Source of the DNA: Gonocerus acuteangulatus
Lineage: Eukaryota > Arthropoda > Insecta > Hemiptera > Coreidae
NCBI GenBank assembly: GCA_946811695.1
Contig: OX328124.1
Coordinates: 100,932,998-100,996,997, forward strand
Reading direction: 5' to 3'
Length of the DNA stretch: 64,000 bases
The position numbers were made by a program, and so were the translations under genes. Under the pieces are notes generated by a model. That model was not told the origin of the DNA. It worked only from the letters and a program-made list of their open reading frames with translations, and searched no databases. Below, in pieces: positions 45,650-57,293 of the stretch (positions are counted from its first letter, which is position 1; every line of letters begins with the position of its first letter).

Positions 45650-47105
45650 TAGTGTCTCAGGCATATCTGAAGAATCTGATATCTCTACAAATTCCGCCCC
45701 CCTTGGCCTTCGTGGTCTGCTACAGGACTGATTTTTTTTTCTAAAACAATAATGAAATTGTGAATTAATAAAAATATTTCCGACATCCATTAGGGTAATA
45801 TTTATTTAAGTACGAGAACTGTTTCCAACAAAAATAAAATAAGAAATTATTCTCAATGATGCTCAGCTAAAATGCTTTAGCTGAATTATTTGGCAAATGC
45901 ATTCATTACTAAGGCAAGCAAGGCCGTTTGCTAGAACGATGTGCTTCAACCGACCCGTCTAAATTGACCCATTTAAAATTCATCTCTCTTTTGTAATAGA
46001 TTCTTTCTCTTCTTCTTCCAACACAATGAAGGCTTACCTGATCTTCTCGACTATTATTAATCCCGAGAGATTTTCATTATAATTTCATTCAGCCTTGATG
46101 CCCTTGAATATAAATTTCAATAAGAAAATCCGAAAATTAATTAAACGAAGATAAAGAGAGAATCGTGCATATGCACCTGCGTTGTGGAAGTGATTTCACT
46201 TGGAGCAGTTAATACTGACAGGGCTTCGCATTTACTGTACATTGGAAGACTGGTAACTAATATTAATAATGAGTGACTGGACCAGATCGCGAAGAAGACT
46301 GTGTGACAATTAAATGGACGAAAGTAGAGAAATTTTAATGTGATAACACGAAACTAAAACTCATACATTATATTAATAATTCTAATTAAACTGAATTCTT
46401 TGTTTTTTTTACTCCTTAGCTAAAAAGTGAAAAGAGCGAAAAATCTCACAATTGTGAGATTTCCCCGTTAACACAGAACACCAATTCTGTACACACCCTG
46501 CGGGTACAAGATAAGGGCTCTAGTAGTGTGGAAGCACGTACCGTGTGCACACACAAACACACTTCCTCTATAAACTACATTCTATATTTCAACCTACAAA
46601 CTATCTAAGATAAAGGGCTCAAACTAAATATACTAATATTTAGCGTATTTAAATGTATGAACACGAAATGTGCAAAAATATTACTTGTTCCTAAACGCAA
46701 ACGGTTATGTATTTTACGAAGAATGTTATATCAGGCACACTATTATTAATATGACAGCGATTATCATTATTTCTCACAGTCTGATTTTTTCAAAACTATC
46801 ATAAACTATTGAAACAAACAATTTAGTGCTAAAAAGCTGTACAAAACATGTGTAAAGTATGTTCTACTCACTAGTTACGCCATTTCAGATAATTGGTCCA
46901 TATGTACTTGTTGATTTCTCTAGTGATCTACTATCATATCTTGAAATCGTTTCACTATGTTACGTTATTAATTAGCCTTAAATATATATTTCAGTAGGTT
47001 TCGAAATCATTTAAGTAGGGTTCACTAATTATAGATTTTTTTTTTGTTTAAATGTAATTAAAATTTAATCCATCCTACCAGGTGCCAAAAAAAAGCTCCG
47101 TTTTA
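45650..47105. other. Unassigned AT-rich DNA
   Basis: No gene or repeat was recognised. Confidence 0.4.
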
Positions 47106-47109
47106 ACAA

Positions 47110-47372
47110 CTGATATATCTGTACCTTGGAAAAAAAAAGGGCAAATGTCCAAACCTCTGAAATTTGTGTGAACTGCACTAGTGACACCAGGGTGGGATAA
47201 AAGGCTGCTAAAAGGGCCAATGTTTTCCCATTGTAAGTTATTGAGGAAAAGAATATTTTTCTTTGACATTGGCACTTTCAACAATTACGTTTATCCCACC
47301 CTGATGTCACTCGTGCAGTTCACTCAAATTTCAGAAGTTTATACATTGGCCCTTTTTTACAGTTTACCCATA
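47110..47372. mobile_element. Palindromic MITE
   Basis: The left arm 'AAGGGCAAATGTCC...GTGAACTGCACTAGTG' is mirrored at 47290-47361 ('GTGCAGTTCACTCAAATTTC...TTGGCCCTTTT'). A half copy is at 63270-63350. Confidence 0.7.
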
Positions 47373-47440
47373 TCCTTGTTCGCTGACCTCACGAGACCTG
47401 CACGCATGCATCTTTTTTTCTACTGCGCATTAGTGCCGTT

Positions 47441-48194
47441 GGTAAATGTGAAGGAGCGCGGTCTCCACACCGATCCTTTTGAAATGTTGCACTATAACGT
47501 ATTTTGATGCACTAAACACGAATCCGTTAAAAAAAAAGCTCGCTTTTCACTAGGAAAGAAGTTATTAAGCACTAAAGTTCACTGTTATGGAGGTTATAAA
47601 AGACGGGGTAACAGCGTTTTTGTAAACACGCGCATGCGCAATAGTCCTTAATGACGAAGTGTAATTGAAATTAAGACTCACCTTGTGGTAGCTGACTTGG
47701 TGGTAAATTGTCGCTTTTGGGCATACGTGCTATGCGTTTCCACTCGCTCGGCTCGCTCAAGAAAATATCAAAACCCCTAGCCAATCCAACTCGCTAAAAT
47801 TAATAGAATTCTATTAATTTTAGCGAGTTGGATTGACTAGAGTTTTGATATCTTCTTAAAATTTTTTTAAAAAAAATAAAGAATGGTTTATTATTTAAAA
47901 AATATATTTTTGAATAACTAACTGGAGATAAATTGATAATTAATTGATGGTAAATTTCAATTAGACATCCTTATTACGAACTTTTCCATACCCGCGCATG
48001 CGCATGTTGACAAACATAGTAGGTTACATTACCTTTCAGAACCCGCACAACAGTGAACTTTAGTGTTTCATAACTTCTTTCCTAGTGAAAAGCGAGCTTT
48101 TTTTTTAACGGATTCGTGTTTAGTGCATCAAAATACGTTATAGTGCAACATTTCAAAAGGATCGGTGTGGAGACCGCGCTCCTTCACATTTACC
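47441..48194. mobile_element. Fold-back element C with perfect 8-bp TSD
   Basis: 754 bp between direct GTGCCGTT copies (47433-47440, 48195-48202). The ends GGTAAATGTGAAGG and CCTTCACATTTACC open inverted arms of about 150 bp. A second palindrome with AACTCGCTAAAATTAATAG lies in the centre (about 47711-47858). Arms are shared with elements A and B. No transposase. Confidence 0.85.
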
Positions 48195-48369
48195 GTGCCG
48201 TTCCATTTTGATGTACCACTTATATCTCTTTTATAAATGTACGGCGTGTCAGATGGTACTATCAAACTATAAAATTCAACAAGTCATATGAGCGAATAGA
48301 TAAGTGCGGATATATCATATATTAACTGATATTGTAGACTAGTGAAAATCTCCTTGTAATCTACTGGTC

Positions 48370-49353
48370 ATGGTTCCGAAAATCTTTATTCTATCGTTTA
48401 TTTGCTTTATGTTTCATGTAAGGGGAGAAAAAAGTAACGACGAGATGATAAAAACATTGAGTGACGTAATCAGAACGTTATTTCGTATGGAACAATTGGA
48501 ACGACACCCACGAAGCAATGAGTCAATCACGAGTCCTTTGCCAAATTACAAGTCAGTACGATCAGACGGTTCGGAGAGTGGAAACCAATCAACAATTTTC
48601 AATTATTGGTTATTACCGAAAATAACACTCCCAGCGAGCTCTTCGCCAGTAAGTATTATTATACCAAGTGACAAGCCAAGAATCCAGGAACAATCTTCCA
48701 TTGATAAAATCAGAGATGAAATTAGGTACCAAGCTTTAGTTAAGAAGACCAATCAAGAGTTTTTGTCATATCTAGACAGGATGATAGACGACAAAAAGAT
48801 TGAACTTGCGGAACAGGACAAAAGGATAAACGAGGAATACGCAGAGTTGAACAGGACGAGAGAAGCACTATTTCACGCTTACGACACCCAGAGAGATGAT
48901 CACAGCAGACTTGACGAACTGAAGAAGAAAGTCGCCGAAAAGGAAGCCCTTTATGAAGAACTCCTAGCAATGAGAAGATCCAAAAGATGGTCCAGAGGAA
49001 TACGATTCGGTAAGCCTTGGGTTCGGTTGAACTACCCCAATGGATACTATAACTCGCCACACAGGCTGAAGAAGTCCAACGAAGGCGAGAATGATCCCGA
49101 ATATGGAGGTGAAGAACAGTTATCCACAACTACCATGTCGATTGGAGATATTGTATGGATATCATTGAAGAAATTTCTGCCTTTTAAGAAAGAATCCTTC
49201 GTCGGTGACGCGTCGATACCTCTCGAAATCCACTATAGGGTCGGAAAGGATGTTGCCCACATTACAATCAGAGTCCCGGAGCCAAATCAGTTTCTAACAA
49301 CGCCTTATCCGATCTTGTACCCACACAGGCAAAATTTCAGAAATATAAAGTAA
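48370..49353 (+). CDS. Predicted secreted coiled-coil protein, function unknown
   Basis: An uninterrupted 327-codon frame from ATG 48370 to TAA 49353, far longer than any non-repeat frame nearby. Residues 1-19 form a signal peptide (MVPKIFILSFICFMFHVRG), so the product probably enters the secretory pathway. Three N-glycosylation sequons (N50, N72, N161). Residues about 111-202 are a charged heptad-like coiled coil. A furin-type site RSKR (203-206) follows, then WSRGIRFGK (207-215), and a C-terminal segment (281-302) with alternating hydrophobic residues that could be a beta-rich domain. No internal intron is visible, and it could be an exon of a longer gene. No family was recognised. It begins about 175 bp after fold-back element C, and a SINE follows 66 bp after the stop. 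No AATAAA was seen before the SINE. Confidence 0.6.
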   Translation: MVPKIFILSFICFMFHVRGEKSNDEMIKTLSDVIRTLFRMEQLERHPRSNESITSPLPNYKSVRSDGSESGNQSTIFNYWLLPKITLPASSSPVSIIIPSDKPRIQEQSSIDKIRDEIRYQALVKKTNQEFLSYLDRMIDDKKIELAEQDKRINEEYAELNRTREALFHAYDTQRDDHSRLDELKKKVAEKEALYEELLAMRRSKRWSRGIRFGKPWVRLNYPNGYYNSPHRLKKSNEGENDPEYGGEEQLSTTTMSIGDIVWISLKKFLPFKKESFVGDASIPLEIHYRVGKDVAHITIRVPEPNQFLTTPYPILYPHRQNFRNIK

Positions 49354-49419
49354 ACATATTGTGATAATGATTTAATTTTTAGGAGCAGATGTTTGTTTTC
49401 ATTTTATTTATTTATTTAT

Positions 49420-49624
49420 TTAAATTTTAACGCCCATTTATTATTAACTACGAATTTTTAGGACGGGTTATCTATAGGTTACCACCCTTTTCTAGCCAGG
49501 ATAGGGGTGATGCCTTTTCTTTTTTCGAAAGAAAAGCCACCGCCCCTAGTTGGAATCGAACCCACGACCTTTGGCACGGAGTGTTAAGAGCTCACGCCTT
49601 AACCCTCACGGCTACCGGGTCTCC
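49420..49624 (-). mobile_element. tRNA-Leu-like SINE (SINE-1 family), inverted copy
   Basis: Reverse complement of 44065-44272, well conserved end to end. B box read on the minus strand near 49556. It lies tail-first just behind the 327-codon frame and could supply the 3' end of its transcript. Confidence 0.8.
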
Positions 49625-49629
49625 AAAAT

Positions 49630-51770
49630 GTTTTCATAATTTTCCATTTCATGTAGATAGAACAAAAAAATTAACAATTAAAACAATGCTGCATTGGAGG
49701 TGGAAACCATTGTCTGAACGTTCAAAACACTTCTGCATATAATTCTATCCATTGAAACAATCACCTGTTCAAAAAACAAAGCAGTGTTACTGATATCTAA
49801 TTCAGGAAAATGAAATTTCATGAGTAATCTTAGTAGCATCTGGCCAACTTGGGAATGATAGGGAGAAACATAACGGATGTACATGGCGCACACAGAGTGA
49901 AGGAATTCCTTTTCAAATTTATATTACACATCAAAAGATTATATATAGTTAAAAAGCATGAAAATAGGATTATGAAGTGCTAAAACGAGAGCTTATTGAA
50001 TGCTAGAGAGAGACCTAGATGGAGTGCCTGCAAATTAAGGGTTGACACTACCTTGTAACTTTTTTTCTGCCTTTTGTTTTAGGAGCTAAAATTCTTCCTT
50101 AACTAATCTAAAATGATATCGAAGAGTGGTTATGTGAAGAAAAATGTTTTAAATAGTCAAAAAATACGATTTTCCGAGCTAAGTCCCGATGCCAAGTGAA
50201 CGCGAGACTGATTTGAAGATAATTTTTTAAGCGAACTTCGATTGGTCCCTTTTTAATCGCTAAGTTTTTTTTGGTCCTCCATTAATACATTTTAAAGTTA
50301 AAAATTAAACAGGGAAAAAATGAACATTTCAGACTATTAAACTTTAAAGTCGTTTTCTGAAAGCTATATTTTCCCAATCGGGCGATGCTCTGGCGTCTTC
50401 AATTTTTGCCTTATCAACTTGAAAATTTAAGTGCAGCTTTCTAATGATATTTCTAGTAAAGTAGAAATTTGGTTTGTCGTTTTACAATGTATTCATCATT
50501 TTTCTCCTGGAATATGAAGGTCTTAAATCCAAAATTTCTAGCGTAAACGACTTAAGAGTAAATTCATTTACAGAATTTTTCGATTTTTGGATACATTAAT
50601 TACTGTTATATGAGTTGTTCCAGAAATATTTCTGCAAAGAGTAGCTTGCCCACTGAAAACAGCTCCGTATCATCTAGCTGAAAACAGATGATACGTTCTG
50701 GGCTAACAAACATTGAATGCCTTTTACATGGATGACATGATTCTAAAAGGATTACGGCCTTAGAATAAATCAGCTGTAGAAAGAAAAAGATCACTTAGAA
50801 GTATATATTTATATTACTTTCTAATTTGTTTTAAAGTTCTTGAGTAATCCTCTAGGGACTAAGGATGGAAGAGATTAAAACAGTCCTCTACGCCCGGCTA
50901 ATTTTCCGTCTCGGAGATCTTAAAGCTCTAAATTAGCTCTTCCAGCTCGGTTTGGTTTAGCTTTCAGCTCATTCATGGCTCTTCTAAGCCATTCAATTCC
51001 TTGCAGAAACCTCATATCCTATACAACTGTCAACTCTTTCAAAATACTCTAAGCTGGTGATTAGTCTTTTGAATATGAACCATTACACATGTATACTAAC
51101 AACTTTTTATAATAATGAATATACTCCTATTTATGAGAACGATAAATGACTTTTTAGAATATGGCAAAGCTGCAGAAACGTCAAGAGAATTATTGGTGTC
51201 ATAAAAATGAAGTTTATGTATGAGATAAAAATTAAGACCTAAAATAGAAAGGATAGATCAAATCCTGGAATATAATTTTTAAATAATTTCAAATTGTAGT
51301 CATGAAAAGTAATGCGATCAAGAAAAACATACCAAGTACTTAAATCTAATATTTTTTACTATCCCACTTTTTGGTAGAACTGTTATTAACTAATTATTTA
51401 ATTGTGTTTAGACAGTGTAATTTTTACACTAAATCTGAAAATGCTATATACAAATTGTGTTAGATCCTTTTAACAAATATCAGATCTAACGTTAAACCTA
51501 AAATCCTACTAAACAATGATAATTACACAGTGTCCCCCCGAAAAATACAAAAACACACCTATTAAAAATGTCACTCTGGTGGTGCAATATACACCATACG
51601 TCCCGCACTCATACAATAAATACATTTACTCTTACAGACTATTTACATAAATACATAAAAACTTTTTACACTTTCAATATATACTCAATACCCAAGCTAT
51701 TATAACACATTAAAAAGTTTAAGGTTTTTTAAATATTCTATTACTTTTTTCAGAGAGGATTCTTTTGTGT
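49630..51770. other. Unassigned AT-rich DNA
   Basis: No gene or repeat was recognised. Confidence 0.4.
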
Positions 51771-51774
51771 ACAT

Positions 51775-52028
51775 TACACAGGCACACACAAAAAAAGTAG
51801 TCTTTTCCAAAGGCACCATACGTATATTCTTTCGACGCTCAAAACCATGGAAGCTCTAGTTATTTCTTCTTAAACGATTTCATACGAAATTTGACCTCAA
51901 ATTCTTTTAAACCTGACGTGCTGGGGTAAAACGGACTCTGTATTCGGATTCAGAGTGTCGGAATACATAAGAATATATGTATGGTGTCTTTGGAATATAC
52001 CACTTTTTTTGTGTGTGCCTGTGTTATT
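51775..52028. mobile_element. Palindromic MITE, ends cacaggcac/gtgcctgtg
   Basis: Ends CACAGGCACACAC (about 51776) and GTGTGTGCCTGTG (about 52023), with TTA on both flanks. The interior carries 'CATGGAAGCTCTAGTTATTT', shared with the larger fold-back at 58785-59378. Confidence 0.6.
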
Positions 52029-52107
52029 ATTCCGTAGTAGGTGTCTATTTTGTAGGGAATCACGTATAATCTGTTTGGAAAAGAATCTATATTTTAGACG
52101 TTTCGGC

Positions 52108-52230
52108 AAGTTTTTAGCGCAGTTCCTCCCTCCCACCATAGGGAGGAAACCTGCTTATGAGGTTGACCATACGATGCAATCCGTTAGTCCCGACTAGAAA
52201 ATTTCTCGTTTCAGACCCCATGGATCTATA
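52108..52230 (-). repeat. Interspersed repeat shared with 7936-8050
   Basis: Reverse-complement relative of 7936-8050: 'GCTTATGAGGTTGACC' and 'TTTCTCGTTTCAGACCCCAT' match its blocks. Class unknown. Confidence 0.5.
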
Positions 52231-52330
52231 AGGACTTCGTAATTGTTAGTTTTGCTCTTTTGACCGGGGTTTTGTCGCTGTTTACCAAACGTTTTCATTG
52301 CTTATTGTTTTTTTCAATTGCATTTAATAG

Positions 52331-52505
52331 TTTTTTTTATGGCGCATCGACAAATCGTGGCCATTAGCGCCGACGTCCAGGGTGCAGCCAGGAATTTTCT
52401 CAGCGAGCCCTGAAATGAGAAAATTTCTGGCGCCGTTGGGGATCGAACCCACCATCTCCCGCTTATGAATCTAGCGCGCTAGCCACTAGACCACGGGAGA
52501 CCCCT
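52331..52505 (-). mobile_element. tRNA-derived SINE (SINE-2) with 11-bp TSD
   Basis: On the minus strand: a GGGGTCTCCCGTGGTCTAGT head, A box TAGTGGCTAGCG, B box GGGTTCGATCCCC, and a tail ending in an A-run (T-run at 52331-52338). The 11-bp word GCATTTAATAG flanks both sides (52320-52330, 52506-52516), proving retroposition. The best-preserved copy in the window. Confidence 0.9.
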
Positions 52506-52826
52506 GCATTTAATAGTAAAATTAGTATTTTAATAAAGTATGAAATGAGAAACGTATTGGTAATAGTGTTTTTCATGGAGAACACACAGCAGGTGGGGGG
52601 AGTCATTTCCGCTTAGAAAACTATCAGTTTCCAGTTGTTTCGCCTTAAATCTTCCTTCTCATTGAGATTTCATCTTATATTTTTCACGAAAGATCAAACC
52701 CTAGACACTAGAGTTCGGAATGCAACCGCGCTAAGATAACGCAGTTCCTGCGAGTCGGACCTTTTTCCAGCAATAAATGCCTTTTTTCCTCCTATAGAAA
52801 TCAGTTTATGCAGAAAATACGACAAG

Positions 52827-53167
52827 AAGACAAGGTATGGATGGGATTCGGCTAGGAGAAAAAAACGTCAGACCTTCAGGAAGAAATCTGTATTGGACGT
52901 TTCGGCTGCACTTTGACAGCCTTCTTCAGCACTAGAAAATGCCTAGGGAGGAGGCAGGAAGGCCAAGAAGACATTTAGGTGACCATGGTTGAACATACAT
53001 TCAACCATGGTTACCTAAATGTCTTTTTGGTCTTCGTCCCTCCTCCCTAGGCATTGTCTAGTGCTGAAGAAGGCTGCCAAAGTGCAGCCGAAACGTCCAA
53101 TACAGATTTCTTCCTGAAGGTCTGACGTATTTTTCTCCTAGCCGAATCCCATCCATACCTTGTCTTC
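52827..53167. mobile_element. Fold-back element with a hammerhead-like motif in each arm
   Basis: Arms of about 160 bp: the left begins GAAGACAAGGTATGGATGGG (52827), the right ends in its complement (53167). The centre is near 52995 (GAACATACATTC). Each arm contains the CTGAAGA...GCAGCCGAAAC motif, on the minus strand in the left arm (about 52908-52930) and on the plus strand in the right (53064-53093). Confidence 0.75.
53064..53093 (+). other. Hammerhead-like motif
   Basis: CTGAAGA (53064-53070), stem GGCTGC/GCAGCC (53072-53077 with 53084-53089), GAAA (53090-53093). One extra A lies before the stem, compared with a canonical core. Confidence 0.4.
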
Positions 53168-53169
53168 GT

Positions 53170-55105
53170 ATCACTGCAACGGCTATCTCCATCTCTACTA
53201 TGCAGGAAATAGGACTAACCGGGCACAAAATCACTACAATCAAAATAAACAAGATAGAAAAAAAAGGAACTTAAAGAAACTGTAAGGTTCGAGGTAATGC
53301 TATTGACACAATTGCTAAACCTAAATAGTCATAGTTGTAACGAATCAACGAAAATTGTATTACAACAAATCTACACGTCAAATACTATTAGCCATGTAAT
53401 GGTTGTGTAAAAAGGTCGAATGATATGTGTAAAAGGGAGATGTAGTTACATTACTAGTGAAGGATGCGAGTAATACAGCACTAATGGGGGTATCCACATC
53501 CCCTTTTCACAACCCTCCCATCTACCAAGATTTATTTTATACCCGACGCTAGGATCTTGTTCAAACATTCACACTCCCTCTCGGCATACATATTTACAAA
53601 AGCTACAGTACTGCCTCGGCCTTTCCTCAAACTCTAGCGAGAAATAGGAATCCTGCTGTTTTTTCGCTCTAAGTTGATATAGCAAAGCACGAACACCACA
53701 TAAAGTTCTTGAAATATGATATATACTTGGGGATGCACTGCAAATGGATTTAAATTCATATGTTATATTTTGAACACTTTCTTTAGGGGTATTTTTTTAA
53801 ATTTAAATGTGTTATCACTTGCTACAATCCGCTGATATTAGACAACACTAGATTATACTTATATGAGCTGAATAATGTATAACATAATCATATTCATAGT
53901 TGCGATTATGATTACAATCAAAGCCTGAATATGTGATTAAGTTTACGTTTGAAATTTTAATTACAAGAGTGATTAGGATTACACTTTTAATGAAACGTTG
54001 GTTAAAATGGCACTCGTAATCACAACATTTTTCTGTAATGACAATTTTTTCTCTGAAATAACAACTTTAATCGCAAATGTTTTCTGTGATTGCGTGATCA
54101 CAGAACTTTTGTGTGATAAATGAGAATGTCCAAGGAGTTTCCTAAGAAGCTACCTCCTTTCAATGTGACGTGGCGCCCTGCGGGGAGTGAGAACCTGCTT
54201 TCTCTACCTCTTTGGACTTATAACATTTTGTGTTTTATATTTTATTCGGAATTCGCACCACTTGTAAATGTTTACTATCCACAAAAGATCCACAAAGTCA
54301 ATTTTCTTCTCCATTTTGGATGTAATAGTTTTTGTATACAATTTAAGATTTTTATTCTTCTTTTTTTTTCCCGTGGTCGGTAGGCCTTGGTTAGAAGAGG
54401 CGTCGAGAGTCTGTGAGAAAACGGCGTCGTAGAAGCATGTGCTAGAAAAAGTTTTCTTTGCAAATTTGAGGTTTCCAGCTGTTTATGGAGGGACTGAGGC
54501 GTCCCGTTTGTTAATAGCGAAAATGAAGATCCAGTAGCACGAAGAGGCGGCATTTGTCTTCTCCTTTTATCGTTTTACCGAACATGTGATTGGAACTCCA
54601 TTTGGTAGGCTTTTAGAGCATATTGTGGGACATATGAGTGAGTAACCCATACATTTTATCTTCTGCTGGACACCAGTCTCCACGTTTCATTTATCTCCAG
54701 GCCTCATTTAATTTTTTTTTTTTTTTTTTTTTTGCCGTTCAAGTACTGCCATGAGTGCAAGTAACTATTGTGTGTATAACTTAAAAATTTGGGAAAAGTT
54801 AAGTTTACTATCGCTAAATAAGTTATTGGCAATGCCAGATTACCAAAATTTTGTGTTGTTGTAATTTGATATTGGTGGCTATGCCAGGTTTTGGAATTGT
54901 AAATGCAGTTGCAATTCAATAATTTTCCACTATGTGTTTTCTATGCCAATTTATTGGATAGTTATGGACTTCAGTTTTATCGTCAGGTATTATTCTCATG
55001 TAGTTATTGGCCAGGCCAGACTATGAAATTCTATGAGTCTTGAGAATTGTGTCTTTTTCCCAAATTAAATATATTTGATATATATGTGTTTATGCCTTTA
55101 TCGTA
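53170..55105. other. Unassigned AT-rich DNA
   Basis: A T-run at 54713-54733 may be the tail of an unrecognised minus-strand retroposon. No gene. Confidence 0.4.
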
Positions 55106-55107
55106 AG

Positions 55108-55219
55108 TCTATCTTTGGCTTCTTCCCAGATTACTGATTGTATCTGGTGTATGTTCACGATTTTATTCAAAGTCTATATCTTTGCTTCTTCCCAGTTTAA
55201 TAATTATGCCTGGTGTATG

Positions 55220-55280
<61 letters not shown>

Positions 55281-55409
55281 TTTTAGCGAGAGTCCAATTT
55301 TTGGCTTCTTCCCAGATTACTGATTGTATCTGGTGTATGTTCATGATTTTATTCAAAGTCTATATTTTTGCTTCTTCCCCGTTTGATAATTATATCTGGT
55401 GTATGTGTA

Positions 55410-55482
<73 letters not shown>

Positions 55483-55560
55483 GCTTTTATTAAGAGTCTA
55501 TTTTTGTTCTTCCCAGATTACTGATAGTATCTGGTGTATATGCATATATGTTTATCTATC
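55108..55560. repeat. Large tandem repeat with internal (TA)n arrays
   Basis: Two and a half units of about 190 bp, each with 'GCTTCTTCCCAGATTACTGA', 'TATCTGGTGTATGT' and a TA array (55209-55278 and 55414-55480). The third unit is partial (55500-55545). Confidence 0.85.
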
Positions 55561-56016
55561 GATATCTTTTACTATATTATTCAATATTTGAATAATATTA
55601 ATCCTTCTTGATATTTCTATGTATTAATGATATTTAAAATATATATATACATGCTTACCCTTTATTGGGAATTTATTTTTTTTTGTATTTATAGATATTG
55701 ATTGTGTTTGGGTATATGGGTGTTTACATTTTTATTGGGAACTATTTGTGGTATTTCAAGATATTTACTATATTTAAGGTATATATGTATATATATACAG
55801 GTATATGTATTTGTTTTGTTTTTTTTTGGGGGGAACCTTTTGTACTTATCTCAATATAATTACCAGCTCTGAGTATCTTGTTGTGTTCTTTTTTTATTTG
55901 GATCACCTGGGTTTCATACCTCATTGAACCTGGCTATCCGTTGGTCTATCCGGATAAAATGTACCACCCCAGGTTGGTAAGTGAGTCAAGCTTTAAATTG
56001 TTTTTTTTTTATAGTT

Positions 56017-56610
56017 TTAATATTCTTTCAAATTAAATTTATTTCGGTACATCAAATAGAACGGCTCTGACTTACAAGGAAACATCCCCAAGTGCCCGGA
56101 GCCGATTTTTTTTTTTTTTAATGTGTATTTATTATTAAACACGTGAAAATAATGGATACGTTTTTTTTTTTTTTTTTTTTTTTTTTTATATCGGCCCAAT
56201 CGCATGTTAAAGGGTAAAAGCACCAATACGCCTTAGGAGCTTAGAAATAAAATAAAATAGGGTGAAAATGCTTTATTTTATGTATCAATTTTAGAAAATT
56301 TTCTTTTACCAATTCATTTGTTTTAGATAGTAGATTAAGGAACAAATACAATCGTTGAACAATCATTTATATTTTGTCAAATGAATTCATAAATATGCTT
56401 ACGTTTACGGCAAACTAGCCTTTTACATTTTTCTACACCAAAAATAGCAGATTTAAAATCAGCGCCCCAAGAAACCCTAATGAGGTAAATATCATTGGAA
56501 CAAAAATAATACTTTCTACCGGAAGAGTCTCTGGTATCTCTCGATATTGGAAGAAAAAAATAGGTATTATTTTTTTGTTTTCGATGATATTTACCTCATT
56601 GGGGTTTCTT
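56017..56610 (-). mobile_element. Interspersed element, copy 2 (single 39-bp-type unit)
   Basis: Reverse-complement relative of 44325-45345. It keeps the palindromic end with 'CCCTAATGAGGTAAATATCA' and its complement, but holds one degenerate repeat unit near 56520-56550 instead of ten. T-runs at 56107-56119 and 56160-56187. Confidence 0.6.
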
Positions 56611-56619
56611 GTAATCAAT

Positions 56620-57275
56620 AAAAAGTCTTATGACAAAAATACTAAAATTATTATATTCTTGCTATTGATCATTTGATGTTTCTTATGTTTTGTTTAATAG
56701 CGTACATTTGTCTCTGGATACGTGATTATAATTTTGTTAATATTACACAATTTAAAATTATTCAGGTATTTTTAGGTTTGTCCATTCTATATAAGATTTT
56801 ATCCGGAGAGAAAGACCTTAAACCGAATAAAATGATAAAGAAAATATATATAGTTATATTTTGGGGGAGGGTTCTATTGATTTGTGGTATAGGGGGGGGC
56901 GCGTTCAACAAATCGAATCCACAACCACTCCCCGATAAAACCGCTAAAGGGCATTTGTTGTGGAAGCCTCAGCTCCCACGGGTACTCATCCAATAAATTA
57001 ACTTTGTTCTAGAAGAGCGAGTTTCCGCGAGAAAGTTGAGCTATCGAGTAAACAGAAGCACTAATCGGAGTATAACCCACATCCTTCCCCCTTTTCGGCC
57101 ACTCTCTATCGTACCAACTTTTCACTAACCTTCTTTATGATTAATGGATTCCACAAAGTATTTGGTGAACTTTAAACGAGGGGTATATTAATAATGAGTT
57201 ATTAACTAGCTATTTTTGCTGGGCTTTTGTATTTTCTGAAGCCAAGAGGAAATCCTAGAATTTGTGTAAAATATG
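56620..57275. other. Unassigned DNA
   Basis: A 107-codon open frame at 56673-56996 shows no family motif. It is probably chance. Confidence 0.35.
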
Positions 57276-57293
57276 AAAGTTACTTTAACAAAA

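Noticed and set aside
52363..52503. A tRNA gene candidate on the minus strand
   Set aside because: It has polymerase III boxes, but the A-tail, 11-bp target duplication and sister copies show that it is the head of a SINE.
56673..56996. A 107-codon open frame with hydrophobic N-terminus
   Set aside because: Low-complexity AT-rich codons, no family motif, no splice or promoter support.
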